Position numbers and translations under genes: made by a program
Assembly (NCBI RefSeq): GCF_900079725.1
Contig: NZ_LT599032.1
Span: forward strand, 4,150,054 to 4,214,053
Direction of reading: 5' to 3'
Length of the DNA stretch: 64,000 nucleotides
Source of the DNA: an uncultured Dysgonomonas sp.
GTDB taxonomy: Bacteria; Bacteroidota; Bacteroidia; Bacteroidales; Dysgonomonadaceae
The notes under the pieces: model-generated
The model's input: the letters and a program-made list of their open reading frames with translations, nothing else
Databases searched by the model: none
What the model was told of the DNA's origin: nothing
Shown: piece after piece, positions 34,372-43,379 of the stretch
Layout of the letters: each line of letters starts with the position of its first letter
How positions within the stretch are numbered: the stretch's first letter is position 1

Positions 34372-35733
34372 ATGAAAAAGATACATCTTCCTTTTATCTT
34401 GTTTACCCTTTTATTAGGAATTGTTAGTTGTAAGCAGAAGCCCTCGACGAATCAAACTGCTAATGGCAGTGATACGACAGAGATATCAGATGAGGCATTA
34501 TTAGATAGTGTTCAACGCAGAACATTCCTTTATTTCTGGGATGGAGCTGAACCGAACAGCGGTATGGCACGTGAGCGTTTCCATGTCGACGGAGATTATG
34601 GAAAACACGATAAAGATGTTGTAACATCAGGAGGTAGCGGCTTTGGCATAATGGCTATGATTGCCGGAATTGACCGGGGTTATGTTACTCGCGAACAAGG
34701 TCTGGAGCGAATGACCCGGATTGTAAACTTTCTGGAAAAAGCAGATTCTTTCCACGGGGTGTATCCCCATTGGTGGAATGGTAAGACCGGAAAAGTTCAG
34801 GGATTTAGTGATAAGGACAATGGAGGTGATTTAGTAGAGACATCTTTCCTGTTACAAGGGCTGCTAGCCTTGCATCAATACTATGTTGACGGATCGGATG
34901 CCGAAAGGGCATTGGCCGCACGTATTGATAAAATATGGAAGAATGTAGACTGGAACTGGCACCGCAATAGTAAAAATGTATTATACTGGCATTGGAGTCC
35001 CAATCATTCATGGGAAATGAACTTTCCTATACGTGGATATAACGAATGTCTGATTACATATGTACTGGCTGCTTGTTCGCCAACGCATGGCGTACCTGCC
35101 GAAGTGTATCATGAAGGTTGGGCCGAAGGCGGTAAAATCATCGGGCCGCACGAACTGGAAGGTTATACATTAAACATGCGTTATCAAAGCAATAGTGGGG
35201 TGGGACCTTTGTTCTGGGCACATTATTCTTTTCTCGGTCTTAATCCTACCGGATTGAAAGATGGATACGCTGATTACTTTCAGGAAATGAAGAATTACAC
35301 ACTGATAAACCGGGCTTACTGTATTCGTAATCCGAAAGGATATAAGGGATACGGAGAGAATTCCTGGGGACTGACCGCCAGTTATTCTGTAAAAGGATAT
35401 GCGGCACACGAACCGGATGAAGCCGGTGACCATGGGGTAATATCTCCTACTGCAGCATTATCTTCTATTGTTTACACACCGGAAGAATCGATGAAGGTGA
35501 TGAGGAATTTATATAATATGGGAGATAAAATGTGGGGACAATATGGATTTTATGATGCATATAGTGAAACTGATGATTGGTATCCACAGCGTTATCTGGC
35601 TATCGACCAGGGGCCTATAGCGGTTATGATTGAGAACTATCGTTCACAATTGTTATGGAATCTCTTTATGAGTCATCCGGATGTACAAAGAGGACTGAAA
35701 AAATTAAAATTTGAATCGTCCGCATTAAAATAA
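34372..35733 (+). CDS. GH144-type glucanase, second paralog, likely periplasmic-facing lipoprotein
   Basis: A 453-residue lipoprotein (signal to GIVSC, Cys20), followed by KQKPSTN, which lacks the acidic export stretch, so it may stay on the periplasmic side. It has no Ig-like domain and goes straight to the GH144 barrel (LYFWDGAEPNSGMARERF; GGSGFGIMAMIAGIDRG; WHWSPNHSWEMNFPIRGYNE; AIDQGPIAVMIENYRSQLLW). Sequence motifs align with those of the gene at 30352 throughout, so the two are clear paralogs. It lies 19 bp after the GH3 gene. It may process imported longer oligosaccharides for the GH3 enzyme. Confidence 0.85.
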   Translation: MKKIHLPFILFTLLLGIVSCKQKPSTNQTANGSDTTEISDEALLDSVQRRTFLYFWDGAEPNSGMARERFHVDGDYGKHDKDVVTSGGSGFGIMAMIAGIDRGYVTREQGLERMTRIVNFLEKADSFHGVYPHWWNGKTGKVQGFSDKDNGGDLVETSFLLQGLLALHQYYVDGSDAERALAARIDKIWKNVDWNWHRNSKNVLYWHWSPNHSWEMNFPIRGYNECLITYVLAACSPTHGVPAEVYHEGWAEGGKIIGPHELEGYTLNMRYQSNSGVGPLFWAHYSFLGLNPTGLKDGYADYFQEMKNYTLINRAYCIRNPKGYKGYGENSWGLTASYSVKGYAAHEPDEAGDHGVISPTAALSSIVYTPEESMKVMRNLYNMGDKMWGQYGFYDAYSETDDWYPQRYLAIDQGPIAVMIENYRSQLLWNLFMSHPDVQRGLKKLKFESSALK

Positions 35734-35752
35734 ATACTCTTTCTTGACTAAT

Positions 35753-35780
35753 AGGCTGTATCCAGGTACGGCCTTTTAGT
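35753..35780 (+). terminator. Terminator at the end of the glucan utilization operon
   Basis: AGGCTGTA (35753-35760) pairs with TACGGCCT (35767-35774), one G-U pair, then a short T run. Confidence 0.65.
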
Positions 35781-35844
35781 CTTTCTTACGAAAAAGAAAA
35801 GACATGAATGTAAACAGATCCACTATCATATCTTTTATCCCCTA

Positions 35845-35931
35845 ATGGAGAAGACGAAGCCTTATTATTTCATGATCGAAGCGATTAATGAGAGCGGGAC
35901 TTCGGAATGGATGAGGGCAGGTGCATTATAG
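35845..35931 (+). pseudogene. Remnant of a fibronectin-III-like C-terminus of a lost gene
   Basis: An open frame of 28 codons reads MEKTKPYYFMIEAINESGTS and ends in EWMRAGAL, stop. Y-Y-F-x-I-E-A-x-N-E-x-G-x-S-E is the usual last strand of FnIII-like domains that end Bacteroidetes glycoside hydrolases (for example GH43 proteins). Nothing upstream in any frame continues the domain: the frame before the ATG is not family-like and the terminator of the preceding gene is 70 bp away. It is most simply the tail of a deleted carbohydrate-active gene. It is too short to be a working gene of this kind. Confidence 0.5.
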
Positions 35932-35932
35932 T

Positions 35933-35940
35933 TATCTTTG
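35933..35940 (+). promoter_or_regulatory. -7 promoter box of the esterase gene
   Basis: TATCTTTG, 26 bp before the ATG at 35966, immediately after the FnIII remnant. Confidence 0.65.
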
Positions 35941-35965
35941 TGAGTCTAATATTAAATATCTAAAT

Positions 35966-36730
35966 ATGAAAAGAAGTATCTTCATTTTTATCTTGTTTGT
36001 ATGTACTGTGTATAGCTTTGCCCAGTTCAAGAATGCGTCGTATATGGTAAACGGATATGCCTTACCTTATCTGGTAATGTATCCGGAAAATTATGATGCA
36101 ACTAAGCAATATCCATTGGTAGTAATGTTGCATGGCGCAGGTGAACGGGGTGATGATAATCAAAAGCAGCTGACGCATGGCAAGCAGTTTTTATCAGAAC
36201 ATTTTCAGTCTGCCTATCCGGCTATCGTTATTGTACCGCAATGTCCTGCAAATAATTATTGGTCTAATGTAGCCCGGCATCAGATCGATGATAAGATGAC
36301 TCTTACTTTCGGGTTGTCAGACGAGCCTACACAATCAATGAAGACAGCGATGTGGCTTATTCAGGATTGGTTGTCGTCCGGCAAGGTGGACTTGAGCAGA
36401 GTATATATCGGAGGCCTTTCTATGGGTGGTATGGGTACGCTGGAGATGTTGTGGCGTATGCCGCAGACCTTTGCTGCAGCATTCCCTATATGTGGAGGTA
36501 CTGATTTGAGTAAGTTACCGTTATATGCGAAGCATACAGCAGTGTGGCTTTTTCACGGGGATGACGATTCGGTGGTTCCGGTAGATAATTCCAGAAATAT
36601 CTATGCACGACTGAAAATATTGGGTTGTGATGTCGAATATACTGAATATAAAGGAGTAAATCATGGCAGTTGGGTGAATGCTTTCGCTGAAGATGGATTG
36701 GTTCCCTGGCTGTTTAAACATAAAAAATAA
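35966..36730 (+). CDS. Secreted alpha/beta-hydrolase (esterase/phospholipase-carboxylesterase family)
   Basis: A 254-residue hydrolase. The ATG at 35966 is preferred to an upstream in-frame ATG at 35921, which would lie before the promoter box. A signal peptide (IFILFVCTVYSFAQ) is followed by a full alpha/beta-hydrolase fold. The catalytic triad is visible: Ser152 in GLSMGG, Asp201 in HGDDDSVVP and His233 in NHGSW. The oxyanion region is MLHGAGERG. Such proteins are annotated as polyhydroxybutyrate-depolymerase- or carboxylesterase-like; in glycan loci they remove acyl groups from sugars. Its link to the beta-glucan locus is only by adjacency, since it has its own promoter and terminator. Confidence 0.85.
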   Translation: MKRSIFIFILFVCTVYSFAQFKNASYMVNGYALPYLVMYPENYDATKQYPLVVMLHGAGERGDDNQKQLTHGKQFLSEHFQSAYPAIVIVPQCPANNYWSNVARHQIDDKMTLTFGLSDEPTQSMKTAMWLIQDWLSSGKVDLSRVYIGGLSMGGMGTLEMLWRMPQTFAAAFPICGGTDLSKLPLYAKHTAVWLFHGDDDSVVPVDNSRNIYARLKILGCDVEYTEYKGVNHGSWVNAFAEDGLVPWLFKHKK

Positions 36731-36818
36731 AAGATTGGTTTGGTTATTTTTTAAGGTAAGGTTGTTTTAGGTTGGGCTGTCTATTAATATAATATTCAGT
36801 TCTGTATGTAAGTGGTTA

Positions 36819-36862
36819 GATAGGCTGTATAGTGATTATATCATTATGCAGCCTATCCTTTA
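36819..36862 (+). terminator. Terminator after the esterase gene
   Basis: Arms 36819-36831 and 36845-36857 pair over 13 bp with one G-U pair, followed by CTTTATC. Confidence 0.65.
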
Positions 36863-36911
36863 TCTATGACAAAAATGAATGGAGATATGCAAGAATACAG
36901 ATAAAACTATT

Positions 36912-36919
36912 TAAGTTTG
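36912..36919 (+). promoter_or_regulatory. -7 promoter box of the CPBP gene
   Basis: TAAGTTTG fits TAnnTTTG; leader of about 60 nt. Confidence 0.5.
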
Positions 36920-36984
36920 TGATTCTGTCGGGGCAACTGCGACTTATCTAAATAAGAACAAGTAAACTAAAAAGTCTGTATATT

Positions 36985-37935
36985 ATGAAACATCTTGAAA
37001 GTGCATTAAACAAAAGGAATAGTTTTTGGAAATATATTGTTGTTCTGTTTATTTCCTTTATACTCGCTAGTTTTGTTGGTGTTGTACCCTTAATGATTGT
37101 TGCAGTAGTCAAAATAATTCAGAACGGAGGGGATATGGTTTCGGGGATGGCTATGATGTCTGATCCCACAGCTTTGGGGATATCATCCAACTTTGCATTT
37201 GTATTACTGCTATTTCCGCTGGTATTAGGATTCTTTATTCTATTGTTTTTCATAAAACTATTAAACGGTCAAAGTTTTCAGGAAGTTGTAAACGGAACAA
37301 AGAAAGTTCGTTGGCCCCGCTTTTTTACAGGAGCTGCTTGTTGGTCATTATTGATGTTAATACCTTTGGCCATTCAGTATTTTATATATCCGTCGATTTT
37401 TACCTTTCAATTGGATATAACTTCATTTATACCGTTAGTGTTTATATCGCTTATATTGATCCCTTTTCAGATTAGTTTCGAAGAACTAGCCTTTCGTGGA
37501 TATCTGGCTCAGGGATTGGGCAATTTGACTAAAAACCGTTGGGCAGTGCTGATTATCCCTTCTTTAATCTTTGCTTTACTTCATGTCGCTAACCCCGAAG
37601 TAAAGGAGTTTGGCTTTTTCATCATGATGGCTAATTATTTATCTATGGGTTTGATACTAGGTCTGGTAAGTATTCTCGATGATGGTATTGAAGTGGCTAT
37701 GGGAATACACGCTGCGAATAATATATTTGCCAGCCTGTTTGTAACGCATGCTTCGTCAGCTTTTCAGACGGATGCGATATTCAGTATAAAAGAGGTTGAT
37801 CCGGTTGGCGGGCTTATCGAAGTGGTTATTGCCGGTACTTTGCTTATATTATTTCTCTATAAAAGATACGGCTGGAGCTTTTCTACAATGAATAAGAAAA
37901 TACAGATCAGTCCTATCGAAGAGGAAGGAGCTTAA
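36985..37935 (+). CDS. CPBP-family intramembrane protease (Abi)
   Basis: A 316-residue polytopic membrane protein with about eight hydrophobic segments. The CPBP glutamic-protease motifs are present in order: Glu166-Glu167-x-x-x-Arg171 in FEELAFRGYL, then LLHVANP, then GIHAANNIFAS. These correspond to the catalytic Glu pair, the His of motif 2 and the His/Asn of motif 3, as in Rce1-type proteases. Bacterial members are linked with prenylated-protein-like processing, bacteriocin immunity or membrane stress. No partner gene is nearby, so the substrate is unknown. The gene is monocistronic and convergent with the GNAT gene. Confidence 0.88.
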   Translation: MKHLESALNKRNSFWKYIVVLFISFILASFVGVVPLMIVAVVKIIQNGGDMVSGMAMMSDPTALGISSNFAFVLLLFPLVLGFFILLFFIKLLNGQSFQEVVNGTKKVRWPRFFTGAACWSLLMLIPLAIQYFIYPSIFTFQLDITSFIPLVFISLILIPFQISFEELAFRGYLAQGLGNLTKNRWAVLIIPSLIFALLHVANPEVKEFGFFIMMANYLSMGLILGLVSILDDGIEVAMGIHAANNIFASLFVTHASSAFQTDAIFSIKEVDPVGGLIEVVIAGTLLILFLYKRYGWSFSTMNKKIQISPIEEEGA

Positions 37936-37968
37936 TCTTATATTGGAGAATCTATTTCAGAGTTATTT

Positions 37969-38469
37969 TCATACTTTTCTTATTGCGTATATTAGCTCAT
38001 CAATGAATACTCCGTTTTTGAATAGAGTTTTTTCAGATCTGGCTTCAAGTGTAAATCCGGCTTTTTCCAATACGCGTTGAGATTGTGGATTGGTACCGAA
38101 TGGCCCTGCAAAAATGCGCGTTATATCAAATGTTTGAAACCCGTAATCTACGATTTGCTTTATTGCCTGAGGCATTATCCCATTTCCCCAATATTCCTCT
38201 GAAAGCCAGTAACCCATTTCTGCATTCTTGGCATGGATATCAGTTTGAGGGAATAGTCCGATAGAACCTACAGCTTCTCCGTTGACAGAGATGGCAAATA
38301 TTTGGGTGGGGTATTGTTGAGAGACAGAGGTTAGATATTTTATCCCGTCATCTTTAGTATAGGGATGAGGAAATCCGTTTGTGAGGAATTTGGCGATGTT
38401 ATAATTGTTGGCATGTTTAACCAGGCTATCCAAATCATCATTATGCCATTCTCTTAATATAAAGTCCAT
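37969..38469 (-). CDS. GNAT-family N-acetyltransferase (RimJ/RimL-like)
   Basis: A 166-residue acetyltransferase with the RimJ/L-type order: FILREWHNDDLDSLVKHANN at the N-terminus, the central strand NGEAVGSIGLFPQ, the acetyl-CoA loop AEMGYWLSEEYWGNGIMPQA, and the final NPQSQRVLEKAGFTLEARS. It transfers acetyl from acetyl-CoA to an amino group; ribosomal proteins or small amines are possible substrates. It is divergently transcribed from the ABC-F gene, with its own -7 box. Confidence 0.92.
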   Translation of the reverse strand: MDFILREWHNDDLDSLVKHANNYNIAKFLTNGFPHPYTKDDGIKYLTSVSQQYPTQIFAISVNGEAVGSIGLFPQTDIHAKNAEMGYWLSEEYWGNGIMPQAIKQIVDYGFQTFDITRIFAGPFGTNPQSQRVLEKAGFTLEARSEKTLFKNGVFIDELIYAIRKV

Positions 38470-38492
38470 GATATTATAAATGTTTATCTTGT

Positions 38493-38500
38493 CAAAGATA
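38493..38500 (-). promoter_or_regulatory. -7 promoter box of the GNAT gene
   Basis: TATCTTTG on the minus strand, about 24 bp before the ATG at 38469. Confidence 0.65.
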
Positions 38501-38561
38501 ATTTTATTTTTCCAAATCGCTTATTTAGCCTTGTTTCTATTTAGCTATCAACAAAATTCCC

Positions 38562-38569
38562 TACTTTTG
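38562..38569 (+). promoter_or_regulatory. -7 promoter box of the ABC-F gene
   Basis: TACTTTTG, 23 bp before the GTG start at 38593. Confidence 0.65.
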
Positions 38570-38592
38570 CATAGATTTAAAATATATTAATT

Positions 38593-40536
38593 GTGATTTC
38601 AGTAGAAGGACTTACGGTAGAATTCGGAGGATTTACCCTCTTTGATGATATATCGTTCGTAGTGAATAAAAAAGACAGGATTGCCCTTGTAGGGAAAAAT
38701 GGGGCTGGTAAATCTACCATGCTCAAAATATTTGCAGGATTGCAACCACCTACACGAGGCAATATCTCGTATCCTAAAGATATAACAATCGGCTACTTGC
38801 CGCAACATATGACCCTCAAAGAAGGGAATACGGTTTTTGAAGAAGCTTCTTTGGCTTTCGAACATATTCAGAAAATGGAGGCCGAACTGGAGTATGTTAA
38901 TCAACAACTTGCCGAAAGAACCGATTATGAATCGGAAGCATACCACAACCTGATAGAGAAATCAGCCCATCTGAACGAACAGTTTCTGATGTCGGGCGGA
39001 AATAACTTTCAGGCTGAAATAGAGAAAACTCTCATAGGCTTAGGTTTTACTCGTACAGATTTTATCCGTCCCACCAGCGAATTCAGCGGAGGATGGCGTA
39101 TGCGTATAGAATTGGCTAAAATACTGCTTTTGCGTCCCGATGTTTTACTTCTTGATGAGCCGACCAACCATCTGGATATAGAATCTATCCAATGGCTCGA
39201 AAATTTTCTGGCAACCCGAGCCAATGCAGTAATCCTTGTTTCGCACGACAGGGCTTTTCTGGATGCGGTTACTTTGCGGACTGTTGAAATATCCCTTGGT
39301 AGGATTTATGATTATAAAGCACCTTATTCTAAGTATGTAGAATTACGAAAAGAACACCGTGAACATCAGATGCGCGCTTTCGAAAATCAGCAGAAACAGA
39401 TACAGAAGACCGAAGAGTTTATCGAACGTTTCCGTTATAAGGCAACAAAAGCGGTGCAGGTACAATCGCGAATCAAGCAGCTAGATAAAATAGAGCGGCT
39501 CGAGGTGGATGATGAAGATAATGCTATGCTGAATCTGAAGTTTCCCCCAGCCCCACGTTCCGGTTCATATCCCGTGATAACTGAAACTGTGGAGAAAAGC
39601 TATGGCAACCATCTTATATTCAAGGATGTGACCTTTACTATCAACAGGGGAGACAAAGTCGCTTTTGTAGGTAAGAACGGTGAAGGTAAATCTACACTGG
39701 TAAAGTGTATCATGGGGGAAACTGACTTTAAAGGAAAATTGGAGTTGGGGCATAATGTAAAGATTGGATACTTCGCACAGAATCAGGCGCAATTGCTGGA
39801 TGAGGAAAGAACAGTGTTTGAAACAATAGACTATGTTGCTGTGGGCGATATTCGTACTAAGATACGGGATATACTCGGCGCTTTTATGTTTGGCGGCGAG
39901 GCCTCTGATAAGAAAGTGAAAGTTCTTTCAGGAGGGGAACGAAGTCGTTTGGCAATGATCCGCTTGCTGCTCGAACCTGTAAACCTGCTAATTCTGGATG
40001 AGCCTACCAACCACCTCGATATGAAATCGAAAGATGTACTGAAAGACGCATTGAGGGAATTTGAGGGCACTGTGATTGTTGTATCGCACGACCGTGATTT
40101 CCTGAATGGTTTGGTGGATAAGGTATATGAGTTTGGCAACCAACAGGTGAAAGAGCATCTTGGAGGAATTTATGAATTCCTCCAACGAAAAAAGATGGAT
40201 AGCCTTAAAGAACTCGAAGTGTCAACCACTGTCTCGTCAACTGCAAAGACAGAAAGTGTGCCAGAGCCTGAACCTGTCAATAAACTATCTTATGAAGAAC
40301 GTAAGGAACTGAGCCGGCAGATTAAGCGCGTGGAGAAACAGATATCGGAGTTAGAGCAACTTATCGAAAAAAAGGAAAGCCATATAGCTGAAATAGAAGT
40401 TAAGTTAACCACTCCGGAAGGCGCTGCCGATGCATCGCTATTCGAGAAGCACGGGCAACTGACAAAGGAGTTGCAGGATGATATGAAACACTGGGAGGAG
40501 CTGACAATGGAGCTTGAAAATATGAATAATAACTAA
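38593..40536 (+). CDS. ABC-F family ATPase (ribosome-associated)
   Basis: A 647-residue soluble protein with two ATP-binding domains and no membrane domain, the ABC-F layout. It starts at a GTG codon (ISVEGLTVEFGG), placed 23 bp after a promoter box. Domain 1 has Walker A GKNGAGKSTM, signature SGGWRMRIELAK and Walker B VLLLDEPTNHLD. An interdomain linker follows (about 240-320, with HREHQMRAFENQQKQIQKTE). Domain 2 has GKNGEGKSTL, LSGGERSRLAM and LLILDEPTNHLD. A C-terminal coiled coil spans about 570-645. ABC-F proteins act at the ribosomal E site in translation quality control or antibiotic protection; the Uup/YheS-like layout suggests a housekeeping role. First gene of a co-directional group to 43279. 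Confidence 0.93.
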   Translation: MISVEGLTVEFGGFTLFDDISFVVNKKDRIALVGKNGAGKSTMLKIFAGLQPPTRGNISYPKDITIGYLPQHMTLKEGNTVFEEASLAFEHIQKMEAELEYVNQQLAERTDYESEAYHNLIEKSAHLNEQFLMSGGNNFQAEIEKTLIGLGFTRTDFIRPTSEFSGGWRMRIELAKILLLRPDVLLLDEPTNHLDIESIQWLENFLATRANAVILVSHDRAFLDAVTLRTVEISLGRIYDYKAPYSKYVELRKEHREHQMRAFENQQKQIQKTEEFIERFRYKATKAVQVQSRIKQLDKIERLEVDDEDNAMLNLKFPPAPRSGSYPVITETVEKSYGNHLIFKDVTFTINRGDKVAFVGKNGEGKSTLVKCIMGETDFKGKLELGHNVKIGYFAQNQAQLLDEERTVFETIDYVAVGDIRTKIRDILGAFMFGGEASDKKVKVLSGGERSRLAMIRLLLEPVNLLILDEPTNHLDMKSKDVLKDALREFEGTVIVVSHDRDFLNGLVDKVYEFGNQQVKEHLGGIYEFLQRKKMDSLKELEVSTTVSSTAKTESVPEPEPVNKLSYEERKELSRQIKRVEKQISELEQLIEKKESHIAEIEVKLTTPEGAADASLFEKHGQLTKELQDDMKHWEELTMELENMNNN

Positions 40537-40557
40537 CTCTATACAAATCCTCCAAAG

Positions 40558-41223
40558 ATGAGAACCATATTACTGACATCCTTGTTATTACTTTCGTTCC
40601 ACGCTATGGGACAGGAAATAAAAGAGAATATTTTGGATAATCAGATTTATATCGACCGGATGGCTGTGTTTAAGGCGAATCCCCTGAAAGAAGGACAGAT
40701 TGTTTTTCTTGGTAATAGCCTTACCCAAGCTGGGAAATGGGAAGAATACTTTCCCGGAATGAATATTGCAAACCGGGGTATCGCAGGGGATAATGTATTC
40801 GGTATGCTAGGCCGCCTGCGCGAGATAATCGATGCCAAACCCATGAAACTCTTTCTAATGGCGGGTATCAATGATATTTCGTTAGGCCGCCCAAATGAAA
40901 AGATAATGGTTGGCATCAAATCCCTCATTTATCAGGTAAAAAGCGGAAGTCCCGATACACAGATGTTTATGCAGAGTGTGCTGCCGATGAATAAGGATGT
41001 GTGCATATATGAACGGATGAAGGGAAAGGAAAAACAAATCGAAGACCTGAATAAAGAGATACGCAGGTTTTGCAAAGAGGAATCCATTCCATTTATAGAC
41101 CTGTACCCCTTTTTCCTTGCAAAGAAACGATTGCTGAATGCCGGATATACGGGCGACGGGCTTCATCTGAATGATGCAGGCTATGCCGTTTGGAAAGAAC
41201 AATTAGAATCATATATCTATTAA
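40558..41223 (+). CDS. Secreted SGNH/GDSL hydrolase
   Basis: A 221-residue hydrolase with a signal peptide (ending SFHAMGQ). The SGNH blocks are visible: block I FLGNSLT with the nucleophile at about Ser54 (GNS replaces the classical GDS), block II NRGIAGD, block III AGIND and block V DGLHLN with the Asp and His. This subgroup includes sialate and sugar O-acetylesterases and lysophospholipase-like enzymes. It is 21 bp downstream of the ABC-F gene and 10 bp upstream of the M13 peptidase gene, so probably co-transcribed. The substrate cannot be told from sequence. Confidence 0.87.
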   Translation: MRTILLTSLLLLSFHAMGQEIKENILDNQIYIDRMAVFKANPLKEGQIVFLGNSLTQAGKWEEYFPGMNIANRGIAGDNVFGMLGRLREIIDAKPMKLFLMAGINDISLGRPNEKIMVGIKSLIYQVKSGSPDTQMFMQSVLPMNKDVCIYERMKGKEKQIEDLNKEIRRFCKEESIPFIDLYPFFLAKKRLLNAGYTGDGLHLNDAGYAVWKEQLESYIY

Positions 41224-41233
41224 TTTATAACAA

Positions 41234-43279
41234 ATGAGAACAATCTACTATTTACCAATTGCTGTTCTCGCCTTTGCTTCCGTCAGTTGCAAAGACAAGA
41301 CAAATACTCAGACGAACGTGGAAGTGAAAAACTTTGACATTGCCAATCTGGATACTACAGCTATCCCCGGCAACGATTTTTATCAGTATGCTACAGGCGG
41401 GTGGGCAAAAGCCAATCCGATGAAAGATGAATATGCCCGTTACGGCTCTTTCGACCAACTGGCAGAAGAGAACCAGAAACAAGTAAAAGGTCTGATTGAA
41501 GACCTGGGAAAGACAGAACATAAACAAGGTTCTGTAGAGCAAAAGATCGGGGACTTGTTCGCTATCGGGATGGATAGTGCAAAACTCAATGCCGATGGGG
41601 CAAAACCGATCCAACAGCAGCTTGATGCGATTAACAAAGCAGCCAGCACAGCGGATATCATTAAGTTATCCGGGGAATTGAGAAAATATGCAAGTTCTCC
41701 TTTCCTATCCCTTTATGTTGGTGCTGACGATAAGAACAGTGCGATGAATATCGTTCAGCTATATCAGGGTGGACTTGGACTTGGCGAACGTGAATATTAT
41801 GTTGCTACCGATTCTACTTCTGTTGCTATCCGTAAAGGATATAGCGATCTGATCAAGACACAGTTTATAAATGCAGGCTATGCAGAAGCCGATGCAGCAA
41901 AAGCTGCCAATGCAGTCCTGAAAATAGAAACAGCCTTGGCTCAGGATCACTTCAAGAAAGAAGATACCAGAAAGCCTGAACTGAACTATCATAAGATGAA
42001 AGTTGAGGAACTGAACAAATCCGTAGCCGACTTCGACTGGAAAGCATTCTTCGACGCTGCCGACGCGAAAGACTTTACTGAGATCAATGTGGCTCAGGTA
42101 AAACCGGTTGCTACAGCCGTAAAACTTATTCAGACACTTCCTCTTGAAGAATCGAAAGCATATCTTTCTTGGTGTGTGATCGATGCTGCGGCTTCGTATC
42201 TGAGCGATAACTTTGTTAATGCCAATTTTGACTTCTATGGTAAGCAACTAAGCGGCCGCAAGGCATTACAACCTCGTTGGAAACGTACGGTAAGTACTGT
42301 CGACGGTGCATTGAGCGAAGCTGTAGGACAGATGTATGTGGCGAAGTATTTCCCTGCCGAAGCCAAAGAGAGAATGGTGAAACTGGTGAAAAACCTGCAA
42401 GTGACTTTGGGTGAGCGTATCAACAACCTGACATGGATGAGTCCCGAAACCAAGGAGAAAGCTCAGGAAAAACTGAATGCCTTCAATGTGAAGATCGGCT
42501 ATCCTGACAAATGGAAGGATTATACATCCCTCGAAATCAGGAAAGACGAAAGCTATTGGGCCAATATGCTCAGGGCTGAACAGTTTTCTTATAACGAGAT
42601 GATTAAGAAGATCAACAAGCCTGTGGATAAGGAAGAATGGCATATGCCGCCGCAAATGGTCAATGCATACTATAATCCTACAACTAACGAAATCTGTTTC
42701 CCTGCGGGTATCCTGCAACCACCGTTCTTCTATCTGGGTGCTGATGATGCGGTAAACTACGGGGCAATCGGTGTTGTTATCGGTCACGAGATGTCCCATG
42801 GCTTCGACGATCAGGGTAGCCAGTACGATAAAGTCGGTAATCTCGCTAACTGGTGGACTGCAGACGACTCCAAGAAGTTTACTGAAAGAGCACAAGTGCT
42901 TGTTCAGCATTTCAATAAGATAGAAGTTCTACCGGGTGTATTTGCCAATGGAGAATTTACTCTGGGTGAAAATATCGGTGACTTCGGTGGCTTGCAAATA
43001 TCCTACAATGCATTTGAAAAGACAGATGAAGCTAAAGCAGGTAATAAGATTGACGGCTTTACTCCGGCTCAGCGATTCTTCTTGTCCTATTCGGGTGTGT
43101 GGGCCGGTAATATCCGTGACGAGGAAGTTCTCCGCCGCACCAAAATGGATCCTCACTCATTAGGGAAATGGCGTGTAAACGGTACTCTTCCTCATATCAA
43201 TGCATGGTATGATGCATTCGGTATCACAGAGAAAGATTCGTTGTTTATACCAAAAGAAAAACGTGCGGATATCTGGTAA
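41234..43279 (+). CDS. M13-family (neprilysin/PepO) zinc metallopeptidase lipoprotein
   Basis: A 681-residue peptidase with a lipoprotein signal (ASVSC, Cys19). It carries the M13 N-terminal lobe (NDFYQYATGGWAKANP) and the catalytic C-terminal lobe. The zinc site is HEMSH at 518-522 with the third ligand Glu579 in ENIGDFGG. The substrate-binding NAYYNPTTNEICFPAGILQPPFF-type sequence lies just before. The length is usual for the family. It degrades oligopeptides in the periplasm. It is the last gene of the co-directional group starting at 38593 and ends at a shared terminator. Confidence 0.94.
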   Translation: MRTIYYLPIAVLAFASVSCKDKTNTQTNVEVKNFDIANLDTTAIPGNDFYQYATGGWAKANPMKDEYARYGSFDQLAEENQKQVKGLIEDLGKTEHKQGSVEQKIGDLFAIGMDSAKLNADGAKPIQQQLDAINKAASTADIIKLSGELRKYASSPFLSLYVGADDKNSAMNIVQLYQGGLGLGEREYYVATDSTSVAIRKGYSDLIKTQFINAGYAEADAAKAANAVLKIETALAQDHFKKEDTRKPELNYHKMKVEELNKSVADFDWKAFFDAADAKDFTEINVAQVKPVATAVKLIQTLPLEESKAYLSWCVIDAAASYLSDNFVNANFDFYGKQLSGRKALQPRWKRTVSTVDGALSEAVGQMYVAKYFPAEAKERMVKLVKNLQVTLGERINNLTWMSPETKEKAQEKLNAFNVKIGYPDKWKDYTSLEIRKDESYWANMLRAEQFSYNEMIKKINKPVDKEEWHMPPQMVNAYYNPTTNEICFPAGILQPPFFYLGADDAVNYGAIGVVIGHEMSHGFDDQGSQYDKVGNLANWWTADDSKKFTERAQVLVQHFNKIEVLPGVFANGEFTLGENIGDFGGLQISYNAFEKTDEAKAGNKIDGFTPAQRFFLSYSGVWAGNIRDEEVLRRTKMDPHSLGKWRVNGTLPHINAWYDAFGITEKDSLFIPKEKRADIW

Positions 43280-43300
43280 TTCCGGTATGAAATATATAAG

Positions 43301-43334
43301 AGAGAGGATGCTTCCATGTGGTTGCATCCTCTCT
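43301..43334. terminator. Terminator between convergent genes
   Basis: AGAGAGGATGC (43301-43311) pairs with GCATCCTCTCT (43324-43334), loop of 12. T-rich sequence follows on the plus strand. Confidence 0.75.
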
Positions 43335-43379
43335 TGCTTTCAGTTAGTAATAAGTAGTTTAGCGAGGACATCCTCCTCC

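Noticed and set aside
36985-37935. A bacteriocin immunity locus around the CPBP protease
   Set aside because: No bacteriocin precursor, leader peptide or export gene was found nearby.
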